This document shows, in pieces, positions 1 to 6,366 of a DNA stretch of 7,364 bases (the stretch's first letter is position 1; each line of letters begins with the position of its first letter). Position numbers and translations under genes: made by a program. Below the pieces are notes generated by a model that was not told where the DNA came from, made no database searches, and saw only the letters and a program-made list of their open reading frames with translations. Source of the stretch: PHET01 sp038202795 (lineage in GTDB: Bacteria; Actinomycetota; Coriobacteriia; Anaerosomatales; PHET01); assembly GCA_038202795.1 (NCBI GenBank), contig JBBREQ010000105.1, forward strand, positions 1-7,364, read 5' to 3'.

Positions 1-2
1 TG

Positions 3-368
3 CCGGCGCTCCTGATGGCACAGACGATCTCGCGCAAGGCGGTTGCCGCAGGGTTTGAATGGGAGTCGCTCGATGGTGTGATCGACAAACTCAACGAAGA
101 GGTAGCCGAGCTTGCCCAGACGCAGCCAGGAAGCGATGCCGCTGCCGAGGAAATCGGAGACATCCTCTTCACAGTGGTGAACCTGGCCCGCAAGCAGGGT
201 ATCGATGCTGAGACGGCATTGCGCGCGACCTGCGAGAAGTTCCGCAGTCGTTGGTCATCGATGGAGGAGTCCGCCGCGTTGGCGAACAGGGAAGTCGCGC
301 ACCACACGCTCGAAGAGCAAGAAGCGCTCTGGCAACAGGCCAAACAGAGGGAGAGAACCCATGAGTAA
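3..368 (+). CDS. mazG: Nucleoside triphosphate pyrophosphohydrolase MazG, C-terminal part (5' truncated by window edge)
   Basis: MazG hydrolyses (d)NTPs to NMP and pyrophosphate, a cytosolic house-cleaning activity that has also been linked to (p)ppGpp levels. The frame is open to the left edge and reads PALL just before the first ATG (15), the usual LPALL..AQ lead-in of the second MazG domain, so that ATG is internal and the true start lies upstream. Counting that Met as residue 1, the Mg-binding EExxE...ExxD signature is complete: E28, E29 and E32 in EEVAE, then E46 and D49 in EEIGD. It is followed by the family's KFRSRW segment (75-80) and a charged helical tail. About 120 residues are visible of a family usually near 260. 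The stop overlaps the eno start by 8 bases, which suggests translational coupling. Identity is secure; the N-terminal domain cannot be seen. Confidence 0.9.
   Translation, partial: PALLMAQTISRKAVAAGFEWESLDGVIDKLNEEVAELAQTQPGSDAAAEEIGDILFTVVNLARKQGIDAETALRATCEKFRSRWSSMEESAALANREVAHHTLEEQEALWQQAKQRERTHE
346..355 (+). promoter_or_regulatory. Ribosome binding site of eno
   Basis: AGAGGGAGAG lies 5 bases before the ATG at 361, inside the end of mazG. It fixes the enolase start at MSNIV and not at any in-frame codon further upstream. Confidence 0.7.
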
Positions 369-1656
369 CATCGTTGACGTCTACGCCCGCGAGATCCTTG
401 ATTCGCGCGGCAACCCCACCGTCGAGGTCGAGGTCGTGCTCGACGACGGGAGCTTCGGGCGCGCCGCAGTGCCCTCGGGTGCCTCGACCGGTGCCTTCGA
501 GGCTGTTGAGCTTCGTGACGGGGACAAGGAGCGCTATCTGGGCAAGGGCGTCCGCACTGCCGTGGACAACGTCAACGGAATCATCGCCGAGGAGGTCGTT
601 GGTCTTGACGCGAGCGATCAGCGCGCGGTCGACGCTCTGCTCTGCGAACTCGACGGCACTCCCAACAAGGAGCGGCTGGGAGCGAACGCGATTCTCGGCG
701 TGTCACTTGCCTGTGCGCACGCGGCCTCGGAGTCGACGGAACTGACGCTTTATAGCTACCTCGGTGGAGCCAACGCGCACCTGCTGCCCGTGCCCATGAT
801 GAACATCCTCAACGGCGGCGCGCACGCGGATAACAACGTCGACTTGCAGGAGTTCATGGTCATGCCGGTGGGTGCGTCCACGTTCGCCGAGGGCCTGCGC
901 TGGTGCGCCGAGATCTACCACACGCTCAAGGGCGTCTTGCAGGAGCGCAAGCTGGGCGCCAGTGTGGGCGACGAAGGAGGGTTCGCTCCCAACCTGGAGA
1001 GCAACGAGGCCGCGCTAGCGCTCATCGTCGAAGCGGTAGAGAAGGCGGGCTACAAGCCGGGCAGCGAGATCATGTTTGCTCTCGACCCCGCAGCGACGGA
1101 GTTCTATGACGCCGAGCGAGGCGTCTACGTGCTCGCCGGCGAGGGCCGCGAGCTCTCCTCGGCCGAGATGGTCGAGTTCTGGGCCGACCTGTGCTCGCGC
1201 TACCCCATCATCAGCCTCGAAGACGGAATGGCCGAGGAAGACTGGGACGGCTGGAAGCTTCTGACCGAGCGGTTGGGTGAGAAGGTGCAGCTGGTGGGCG
1301 ACGACCTGTTCGTCACCAACACCGAGAGGCTGCGCCGCGGAATCGAGATGGGGGTGGCCAACTCGATCCTCATCAAGGTGAACCAGATCGGCACGCTGAC
1401 CGAGACGCTCGAGTGCATCGAGATGGCCAAGCAGGCCGGATACACCTGCGTGATCAGCCACCGCTCCGGCGAGACCGAGGACACGACCATCGCCGACCTG
1501 GCGGTCGCCACGAACGCGGGCCAGATCAAGACGGGCGCGCCTGCTCGCAGCGACCGTGTGGCGAAGTACAACCGCTTGCTGCGCATAGAAGAGGAACTCT
1601 CCGATTCAAGCCGGTTCGCCGGGATGGATGCGTTCTACAACATCAAGAGCCGGTAG
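361..1656 (+). CDS. eno: Enolase (phosphopyruvate hydratase)
   Basis: Enolase dehydrates 2-phosphoglycerate to phosphoenolpyruvate in glycolysis and runs in reverse in gluconeogenesis. It is cytosolic and Mg-dependent. The 431-residue product has the normal family length and all hallmarks: SRGNPTVEVEV (15-25), GASTG (40-44), NILNGGAHADNN (148-159), GDEGGFAPN with E205, Mg ligands D242, E287 (SLEDG) and D314 (VGDDLF), catalytic K339 in IKVNQIG, and H367 in SHRSGETED. The start is the ATG at 361, preceded by a purine-rich RBS; codons upstream in the same frame encode sequence with no enolase similarity. It overlaps mazG by 8 bases and is followed 28 bases later by a methyltransferase-like gene, so these three are probably co-transcribed. 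All active-site residues are intact, so an active enzyme is expected. Confidence 0.98.
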   Translation: MSNIVDVYAREILDSRGNPTVEVEVVLDDGSFGRAAVPSGASTGAFEAVELRDGDKERYLGKGVRTAVDNVNGIIAEEVVGLDASDQRAVDALLCELDGTPNKERLGANAILGVSLACAHAASESTELTLYSYLGGANAHLLPVPMMNILNGGAHADNNVDLQEFMVMPVGASTFAEGLRWCAEIYHTLKGVLQERKLGASVGDEGGFAPNLESNEAALALIVEAVEKAGYKPGSEIMFALDPAATEFYDAERGVYVLAGEGRELSSAEMVEFWADLCSRYPIISLEDGMAEEDWDGWKLLTERLGEKVQLVGDDLFVTNTERLRRGIEMGVANSILIKVNQIGTLTETLECIEMAKQAGYTCVISHRSGETEDTTIADLAVATNAGQIKTGAPARSDRVAKYNRLLRIEEELSDSSRFAGMDAFYNIKSR

Positions 1657-1670
1657 GGGCCGTTCGAGTC

Positions 1671-1678
1671 GAGAAGGG
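1671..1678 (+). promoter_or_regulatory. Ribosome binding site of the methyltransferase-like gene
   Basis: GAGAAGGG lies 6 bases before the GTG at 1685 in the 28-base eno–methyltransferase gap. It decides for GTG 1685 over the in-frame ATG at 1628, which lies inside eno. Confidence 0.6.
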
Positions 1679-1684
1679 CGTCGT

Positions 1685-2575
1685 GTGAAAGACAGGATCC
1701 GCCAGACCCCTGATACGTCGGACGCCCGTTTCGGCGTGCCGATCGAAACCGCTTTGGCCCGTAGGGACCGGCTGGCCAACCGCTACGACTACATCTTCGG
1801 GCAGGAGCGTGTCTTCCCTGAACTGGTGGTCGCACTGCTGGAGGAGATACCCCAAGGGACGAACCTGCTGGAGGTCGGGGCGGCTGCCGGGCTGCTCACC
1901 CGGCCCTTGCTGACGAAGGCGGGTACCTTGACGGCGCTCGAGCCTTCGGCGGGCATGCTCATGCGCCTCCTGGAAAGTGACGTCGCCAATGACGAGCGCC
2001 TAGCGACCATTCAGGGGATGGTGGAGGACCTGACCGAGCTTGCGCTGTTCGACGATGCTGTTGTGACGTTCACCCCGCGACGGGGGATGGGCCTGCTCAC
2101 GCTGCTCACTCATCTAGCGGGTCACGTCAAAAATCGAATCGTGATGTTGCTCGATGACGACGGCTCGATGGACTGGGCGTACGTCGCTCGTGCGGCGGCG
2201 ATACAGGGCTTCGATGTGCGGCTGAGAATCGTTACCAACAGCGTGTGTGGCGAACACGAGCAGAAGCGCGCGATCCTGCTCACGGCCGGCGTGGCGTCAT
2301 GGTGTGAGGAGTGCTCGCCGGAGGAGCTCTGGGAGCTCGAAGCGCGCATCGTCGATGTGCCGTTCCCGGCGCCACGCGGCGCTGCCACCCGACTCATGCG
2401 CTACTTCCTCAACGGAGGCGATCGCGCCATCGTGGTGAAGACTGAAGCCGAAGGCATAGAGCGGCTCTACGGCAACCTGCGTACCGCCGCCCACCGGCTG
2501 GGCCGTGACGAACTGACGGTCAGGCGTGTGGATGACGGCATCCAACTCGTGCGGCTGCCTAAGGCCGTGGAGTAG
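1685..2575 (+). CDS. Diverged class I SAM-dependent methyltransferase-like protein
   Basis: The 296-residue protein contains one recognisable signature, a class I (Rossmann) SAM-binding motif: NLLEVGAAAGLLTRPLL (60-76), followed by the acidic end of strand 2 in TALEPS (83-88). This region resembles the KsgA/UbiE-type fold. Downstream I see no NPPY or other catalytic motif; the place where one would sit reads VVTFTPRRG (126-134). The C-terminal half (about 200-296) has a CEEC pair (207-210) and charged helices that I do not recognise. There is no signal peptide or membrane segment. GTG 1685 was chosen because of the GAGAAGGG 6 bases upstream. It lies 28 bases after eno and 143 before pyk, so it probably belongs to the mazG–eno transcript. 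Substrate unknown. A SAM-binding protein without transferase activity is possible. Confidence 0.65.
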   Translation: MKDRIRQTPDTSDARFGVPIETALARRDRLANRYDYIFGQERVFPELVVALLEEIPQGTNLLEVGAAAGLLTRPLLTKAGTLTALEPSAGMLMRLLESDVANDERLATIQGMVEDLTELALFDDAVVTFTPRRGMGLLTLLTHLAGHVKNRIVMLLDDDGSMDWAYVARAAAIQGFDVRLRIVTNSVCGEHEQKRAILLTAGVASWCEECSPEELWELEARIVDVPFPAPRGAATRLMRYFLNGGDRAIVVKTEAEGIERLYGNLRTAAHRLGRDELTVRRVDDGIQLVRLPKAVE

Positions 2576-2620
2576 CCGCGAAGCCGCGGGAACTCACATC
2601 CGGGGGCCGTGCCAGCAGGC

Positions 2621-2653
2621 GGACCGGAGTACAGGTCGTCGCGCTCACGGTCC
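2621..2653 (+). other. GC-rich imperfect hairpin upstream of pyk
   Basis: GGACCGGAG (2621-2629) can pair with CTC-A-CGGTCC (2644-2653): nine base pairs, one bulged A and a 14-base loop. It lies 46 bases after the methyltransferase-like gene and 65 bases before pyk. No T-run follows, so it is not a classical intrinsic terminator. It could be the 3' end signal of the upstream unit or a leader structure of pyk. Confidence 0.35.
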
Positions 2654-2705
2654 TCCAACACCAATGTGGGTACCTACTGACGTGACCCGAGAACGGTCGT
2701 TTGTC

Positions 2706-2711
2706 AGGAGG
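2706..2711 (+). promoter_or_regulatory. Strong ribosome binding site of pyk
   Basis: A full AGGAGG is placed 7 bases before GTG 2719. It excludes the in-frame TTG at 2701, which lies upstream of this site and would translate through it. Confidence 0.85.
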
Positions 2712-2718
2712 CACCAAC

Positions 2719-4116
2719 GTGCGCCGTACCAAGATCATCGCAACTCTCGGTCCCGCGACCGATACCCCAGAGGTGCTTGACGGCCTTATCGCCGCCGGGG
2801 TGGACGTAGTGCGGCTCAATGCCGCACACGCGACGCCGGAGCAGCTCGAGCCACGGCTGCTCGCGGTCCGTGCGGCCGCCGCCCGCGCTGGCCGGGAGGT
2901 AGGCGTACTCCTCGACCTGCCGGGGCCCAAGATCCGCGTGGGAGATGTGTCAGAGGGTGCGCTTCTCGAGGCGGGGGCGCGATTCTCTTTGACCGTTGAC
3001 GCGTGCGTTGGGGATTCGACTCGGGCCTCGATCTCGCACGATGGACTTGCCAACGATGTCTCAGAAGGCGACCGGATTCTGCTCGACGACGGTCGTCTTG
3101 AGCTGGTCGTGGTCGAGGTGCATCCGGGTGAAGTAGTGACTCGAGTCATCACAGGCGGCGCCCTGACCAGTCACAAGGGCGTGAACGTGCCCGGCGTCAC
3201 GCTGTCCGTCGATGCCATCACCGACTATGACCGATCGGTGCTGGAGTGGGCGATGAGCGCCCAGATCGACTGGGTGGGGCAGTCCTTCGTGCGTTCCGAC
3301 CACGACATTCATGAGTTGCGCTCGTGCATGACCGCTCGGCAGATTCCCATCGTGGCCAAGATCGAGAAGCACGAGGCGGCCACGTGTATCGCCGAGATCG
3401 TGGGCGCGGCCGATGCGGTGATGGTCGCCCGCGGTGACTTGGCCGTGGAGACCGCACCCGAGCGCGTGCCCGTGCTACAGCGCCAGATCGTCGCAGCAGC
3501 CCGGGCTGCGGGCAAACCGGTGGTGATCGCCACCGAGATGCTTGACTCGATGCGCGAACGGCCTCGGCCGACACGAGCCGAGGCAAGCGACGTCGCCTCG
3601 GCCATCTTCATCAGAGCCGATGCGGTGATGCTTTCGGGCGAGACCGCTGTGGGTCTGTATCCGGTCGAATCGGTTGCCACGATGGCACGCATCGCATTTG
3701 CCGCCGAGGAAGCGGCACCACCACCTCGGCCGCCGCATGCGCCCTCAGACACCGATGATGTTCAGTCTGCGGTAAGTGCCGCCGTAAGCGAGCTCGCGGC
3801 GGACCTGCATCTCGCCGCCATTGTGACACTCACGCAGTCAGGGGCGACCGCGCTCGCTGTGTCGCGGTACCGACCCGTGACGCCCATCATCGCGGCGACT
3901 CCGCGGGCGGAGGTGGCGAGGTTGCTGCAGCTCGCGTGGGGTGTTCGGGCGGTCACCCTGCCGTTCGCCGAGCATACCGACGCGCGCCTCGACCAGGTCA
4001 CCGCTGCTGTGCACGAGGCAGGATTCGCGCAGCAGGGGGAGCGTATCGCGATGACAGCGGGGCTGTGGTCGCGCGTGCCCGGGGGCACCGACTTCCTCCA
4101 CGTTCGAGTGGTGTGA
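2719..4116 (+). CDS. pyk: Pyruvate kinase, predicted K+-independent type
   Basis: This enzyme transfers phosphate from PEP to ADP, giving pyruvate and ATP, the last glycolytic step and directly downstream of enolase chemically. The 465-residue product has normal length: TIM barrel with TKIIATLGPA (4-13), B domain about 74-167, KIEKHEA with K214 and E216, Mg ligand D240 in ARGDLAVE, MLDSM (274-278), PRPTRAEASDVA (282-293) and MLSGETAVG (304-312), then the C domain ending GTDFLHVRVV. Three departures stand out: RLNAAHA (32-38) instead of RLNFSHG, so the K+-ligand Ser is Ala; DLPGPKIRV (66-74) with Lys where K+-dependent enzymes have Glu117; and TEML (272-275) in place of TQML. In the known literature Lys at this position goes with K+ independence, so that is the inference here. 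GTG start after AGGAGG. It may have its own promoter, but I see no convincing one. Confidence 0.95.
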   Translation: MRRTKIIATLGPATDTPEVLDGLIAAGVDVVRLNAAHATPEQLEPRLLAVRAAAARAGREVGVLLDLPGPKIRVGDVSEGALLEAGARFSLTVDACVGDSTRASISHDGLANDVSEGDRILLDDGRLELVVVEVHPGEVVTRVITGGALTSHKGVNVPGVTLSVDAITDYDRSVLEWAMSAQIDWVGQSFVRSDHDIHELRSCMTARQIPIVAKIEKHEAATCIAEIVGAADAVMVARGDLAVETAPERVPVLQRQIVAAARAAGKPVVIATEMLDSMRERPRPTRAEASDVASAIFIRADAVMLSGETAVGLYPVESVATMARIAFAAEEAAPPPRPPHAPSDTDDVQSAVSAAVSELAADLHLAAIVTLTQSGATALAVSRYRPVTPIIAATPRAEVARLLQLAWGVRAVTLPFAEHTDARLDQVTAAVHEAGFAQQGERIAMTAGLWSRVPGGTDFLHVRVV

Positions 4117-4148
4117 GGCGACGACGCAGTGCCTCTCACCGCGCGTCG
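4113..4148 (+). other. Possible weak stem structures just after pyk
   Basis: Two mutually exclusive stems can form right at the pyk stop: GTGAGGC (4113-4119) with GCCT-CT-CAC (4131-4139), and CGACGC (4122-4127) with GCGTCG (4143-4148). Neither is followed by a T-run. If pyk transcription ends here, it would be by a non-canonical or factor-dependent route; the evidence is weak. Confidence 0.2.
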
Positions 4149-4164
4149 GACGATGCCCCGTGAG

Positions 4165-4186
4165 CATACGAACAAGCGTTCGTATG
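4165..4186. promoter_or_regulatory. Perfect palindrome matching the Gram-positive LexA (SOS) box
   Basis: The arms CATACGAAC (4165-4173) and GTTCGTATG (4178-4186) are perfect inverted repeats around AAGC. The 14-base core CGAACAAGCGTTCG fits the Bacillus/actinobacterial LexA consensus CGAAC-RNRY-GTTYG at every position. It lies 48 bases after pyk and ends 24 bases before the -35 of the ftsB-side promoter. Its operator role is inferred. As RNA it would be a 9-bp hairpin, but without a following T-run it is a poor terminator. Confidence 0.6.
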
Positions 4187-4199
4187 TCTAAGCCTCAGG

Positions 4200-4209
4200 T
4201 AGACGTCTA
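4200..4209. promoter_or_regulatory. Ten-base palindrome next to the ftsB promoter
   Basis: TAGACGTCTA is a perfect palindrome ending one base before the proposed -35 (4211-4216). The position fits an operator for an unknown regulator, but a 10-base palindrome can arise by chance. Confidence 0.25.
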
Positions 4210-4210
4210 G

Positions 4211-4239
4211 GCGACACACCGCTGTTTTGGTGCTAGAAT
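4211..4239 (+). promoter_or_regulatory. Extended -10 promoter for ftsB–DUF501–ppx
   Basis: TGCTAGAAT (4231-4239) is an extended -10 element (TGn plus TAGAAT, five of six to TATAAT). GCGACA (4211-4216), four of six to TTGACA, sits at the ideal 17-base spacing. Transcription would start near 4246, leaving a leader of about 60 bases before the ATG at 4306. It is the best promoter match I found in the window. Confidence 0.65.
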
Positions 4240-4305
4240 GCCCGCGTACCCGGCCGAGAGGCCTGGACATCACGCTGGCCTGCACACAGAACTTCTCAGG
4301 GGCTC

Positions 4306-4872
4306 ATGGCACCGAGGAAAACGCAGAATGGGGCTTCAGCGGCGACGCGGCGCACGCCCACGCGGGGTGGGGTGCGCACGTCGCCAGCTTCGCGTTCCCG
4401 CGCATCCGCCGCCTCGGCGAGCAAGCCCGCCCGGAAGAAGCCTCGGACTTCCTCGGCGAAGAAGAGCGTCCGTCGGGCAGCCGGATTCGACCGGTGGTGG
4501 ACCATCCCCGCAGCCGTAGTAGTGGCCCTCGCGGTGTTCGCCTGGACCTACTACCCGGTGGTGCGAGTTCAGTACCGTGAAACGCGGGAGCATGCCCGCC
4601 TCTCCGTCGAGCTTCAGAATCTGAAAGAACGAAACCAGCGCCTGCGTACCCAGGTCGAGCGGCTCAAGACCCCGGAAGGGGTCGAGGACTATGCGCGCAG
4701 CCAGCTGGGGCTGGTAAAGAAGGGCGAGCACCGTGTGGTGGTAGTCGATCAGGGCGCCTCGACGCAGCCCCCTGCGCAGCCCGCGGTATTGCGCATAGAC
4801 AGTGATGAGACCACAGCGGCGCCGGTAGGACCGTGGACGGCCTTCCTCGACCTGGTCTTTGGCGTCGAGTGA
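4306..4872 (+). CDS. FtsB/DivIC-type septum formation initiator, membrane division protein
   Basis: FtsB/DivIC proteins are bitopic membrane proteins that pair through coiled coils with FtsL and FtsQ/DivIB to activate septal wall synthesis. This 188-residue protein has the expected order: a cytosolic tail (1-60), one transmembrane helix (about 65-86, WTIPAAVVVALAVFAW then TYYPVV), a coiled coil (about 90-122) and the family signature EDYARSQLGLVKKGE (127-141), then an extension ending WTAFLDLVFGVE. The tail is unusually basic: 17 Lys/Arg and no Asp/Glu in 60 residues, rich in Ser, Ala and Thr, and probably disordered. ATG 4306 follows AGGGG (4298-4302) at a short 3-base spacing and lies about 60 bases after the predicted transcription start. 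The stop overlaps the DUF501 start (GTGA). In M. tuberculosis the equivalent gene is Rv1024, also followed by DUF501 and ppx. Confidence 0.88.
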   Translation: MAPRKTQNGASAATRRTPTRGGVRTSPASRSRASAASASKPARKKPRTSSAKKSVRRAAGFDRWWTIPAAVVVALAVFAWTYYPVVRVQYRETREHARLSVELQNLKERNQRLRTQVERLKTPEGVEDYARSQLGLVKKGEHRVVVVDQGASTQPPAQPAVLRIDSDETTAAPVGPWTAFLDLVFGVE

Positions 4873-5399
4873 TCGGGGTCGTCCACACTGACTTGGAGGC
4901 ATCGCTCCTCAGGGCACAGATCGGACGTGCTCCCCGAGAGCCTTGGCGCGTTGCGGTGCGATGCGGCTGGGGAAACCCGAAGGTGATCGTTTCTCCTTCC
5001 ACACTGGAGGACGGAACCCCGTTTCCCACCCTCGCTTGGCTCTCATGCCCTTGGTTGAGCGAGCGCGTGTCTGCGCTGGAGTCGGCCGGGGGCAGTGCCC
5101 TGTGGGCCGCTCGGGTTGCCGCTGAGCCCGATGTCGCGCGCGCGCTGATCCAGGCGGACTCGACGCTGCGTGCCCTGCGCGCCGCGCAGAGCGGTGGCTG
5201 CGATGCGTGTGCATCGGTGGGGATCGCCGGCCAGAAGGATGCGCTCCTGGTGAAGTGTCTGCATGCCCACGTCGCACTCGCGCTACTGGGCATCGAGGAT
5301 CCGGTGGGGCTTGGCGTGCTAGCCGCTCTGGATCGGGAGTGCCCTGACGAGCGCTGCGCCCACGTAAGCCAGGGCGCGGAGAAGGTCAGTCGGAGATGA
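4869..5399 (+). CDS. DUF501 family protein of unknown function
   Basis: This matches DUF501, an actinobacterial family (Rv1025-type) of unknown function encoded between ftsB/divIC and ppx. Recognisable parts of the 176-residue product are QIGRAPREP (17-25), RCGWGNPKVIV (31-41), LEDGTPFPTLAWLSCPWL (46-63) and the C-terminal KCLHAHVALALLG (129-141) with DPVG (144-147). It has ten Cys/His positions in suggestive spacing: C32, C60, the CDAC pair (111-114), CLHAH (130-134), and CPDERCAH (158-165). Metal binding is possible but unproven. No signal peptide or membrane segment is visible. GTG 4869 overlaps the ftsB stop as GTGA and removes the 12 extra residues of the upstream GTG at 4833; no clear Shine-Dalgarno is present, so coupled translation is likely. 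Conserved context suggests a link to division or to polyphosphate/(p)ppGpp metabolism. Confidence 0.85.
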   Translation: MIGVVHTDLEASLLRAQIGRAPREPWRVAVRCGWGNPKVIVSPSTLEDGTPFPTLAWLSCPWLSERVSALESAGGSALWAARVAAEPDVARALIQADSTLRALRAAQSGGCDACASVGIAGQKDALLVKCLHAHVALALLGIEDPVGLGVLAALDRECPDERCAHVSQGAEKVSRR

Positions 5400-6346
5400 G
5401 CGCGAAGCACCGGCTTGCCGCCATCGACATCGGGACGGTCACGACGAGGCTTCTGATCGCCGACGTAGCGGATGAGGGCATCGTCGAAGTTGGCAGATCA
5501 ACCGACATCACCCATCTGGGTGAGGGCCTGACCGCGACGGGGCGCCTGTCTGACGGTGCAATGCGGCGGGTAGGCGATGTGATTGCGCGCTACGACCAGA
5601 CGATGCGGGAGCTGGGCGTCGAACACTTCCAGGCACTCGCCACGAGCGCCAGCAGAGACGCCGACAACAGCGAGGAGTTCACAGCTCTGCTCGCGAGCCG
5701 GGGAATCACGCCGCGTATCATCGAGGGATCGCGCGAGGCGGAGCTGGCCTTTCTGGGCGCCACTGCCGAGCGCTATGGCGAGGGAATGCTCGTGGTCGAC
5801 TGCGGCGGCGGCTCGACTGAACTGGTGATGGGCAGTGTTCGCGGCGAGGGCCCGGCCCGCGAGACGCGAATCGACGCAGCTCGTTCGATCGACGTGGGGA
5901 GCCGGCGCATGACCGAGCTGTTCTTGCGCTCGGATCCACCGACACGAAACGAGATCGCCGAGGCGCGCGGTTGGGCAGCCGATGAGTTGCGCGGGTATTT
6001 CGATCGGCTCGACGAGCGTCCGTTGCAGATGATCGGGGTGGCCGGAACTGCCACCTCGCTCGTCGCCATCAGGCTCGAGATGGCCCAGTACGACCCGACG
6101 GTTGTTCATGGGTTCGAGCTTTCAGGCGCCGACATCGCCGACGAAGTCGAGTCCCTGGCCGCCCTTACCTTGGACAGGCGGCGCAGGGTAGTGGGACTTC
6201 ACCCCGGACGTGCGGAGGTGATCGTCGCAGGCGCATTGATATTCGAGACGGTACTTGCACTGGCGGGACTTGACCGTATGGTAGTGAGCGAGCATGACAT
6301 CTTGTATGGGATACTTCTGGATACCTATCGCGACCTGCGGGAATAG
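5396..6346 (+). CDS. Exopolyphosphatase / guanosine pentaphosphate phosphatase (Ppx/GppA family)
   Basis: Family members remove terminal phosphate from polyphosphate or convert pppGpp to ppGpp, using an ASKHA (actin-like) fold in the cytosol. The 316-residue protein is the short, catalytic-core form without the C-terminal HD-like domain of E. coli Ppx (about 510). Motifs: phosphate-1 AAIDIGTVTTRLL (8-20), ATSASRDADN (82-91), IIEGSREAEL (108-117) with the catalytic-type Glu, phosphate-2 VVDCGGGSTEL (133-143), SIDVGSRRMTE (164-174), adenosine-type loop GVAGTATSL (214-222), HPGRAEVIVAGALI (269-282) and SEHDILYG (298-305). The first loop departs from the usual DxGTNSxR, having V15 and T16 for Asn and Ser. 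The ATG overlaps the DUF501 stop as ATGA, with GGAGAAGG (5378-5385) upstream. Equivalent to Rv1026. Which substrate is used cannot be told from sequence. Confidence 0.92.
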   Translation: MSAKHRLAAIDIGTVTTRLLIADVADEGIVEVGRSTDITHLGEGLTATGRLSDGAMRRVGDVIARYDQTMRELGVEHFQALATSASRDADNSEEFTALLASRGITPRIIEGSREAELAFLGATAERYGEGMLVVDCGGGSTELVMGSVRGEGPARETRIDAARSIDVGSRRMTELFLRSDPPTRNEIAEARGWAADELRGYFDRLDERPLQMIGVAGTATSLVAIRLEMAQYDPTVVHGFELSGADIADEVESLAALTLDRRRRVVGLHPGRAEVIVAGALIFETVLALAGLDRMVVSEHDILYGILLDTYRDLRE

Positions 6347-6366
6347 CGGCAGCTCGTGGAGGGGAT

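Noticed and set aside
205..360. Extended enolase start giving 52 extra residues
   Set aside because: The extension is an Arg-rich out-of-frame reading of mazG with no enolase similarity; ATG 361 has an RBS and gives the family N-terminus.
15..368. A complete 117-residue MazG gene starting at 15
   Set aside because: The frame is open upstream and the preceding codons (PALL) continue the MazG pattern, so this is a truncated gene.
2559..3152. Minus-strand open frame of 197 codons
   Set aside because: A Ser/Arg/Pro-rich shadow of pyk with no recognisable domain.
4165..4186. Palindrome as an intrinsic terminator of pyk
   Set aside because: The stem is only moderately GC-rich and is followed by TCTAAG rather than a T-run; the match to the LexA consensus explains it better, although some terminator effect cannot be excluded.
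4227..4580. Plus-strand frame of 117 codons in the pyk–ftsB gap and ftsB start
   Set aside because: It begins inside the promoter -10 region and overlaps the FtsB frame; the composition is that of a shadow frame.
4664..5410. Minus-strand open frame of 248 codons
   Set aside because: It lies opposite ftsB, DUF501 and ppx, which have clear family motifs; long antisense frames are expected at this GC content and its product is low-complexity Arg/Ala/Pro.
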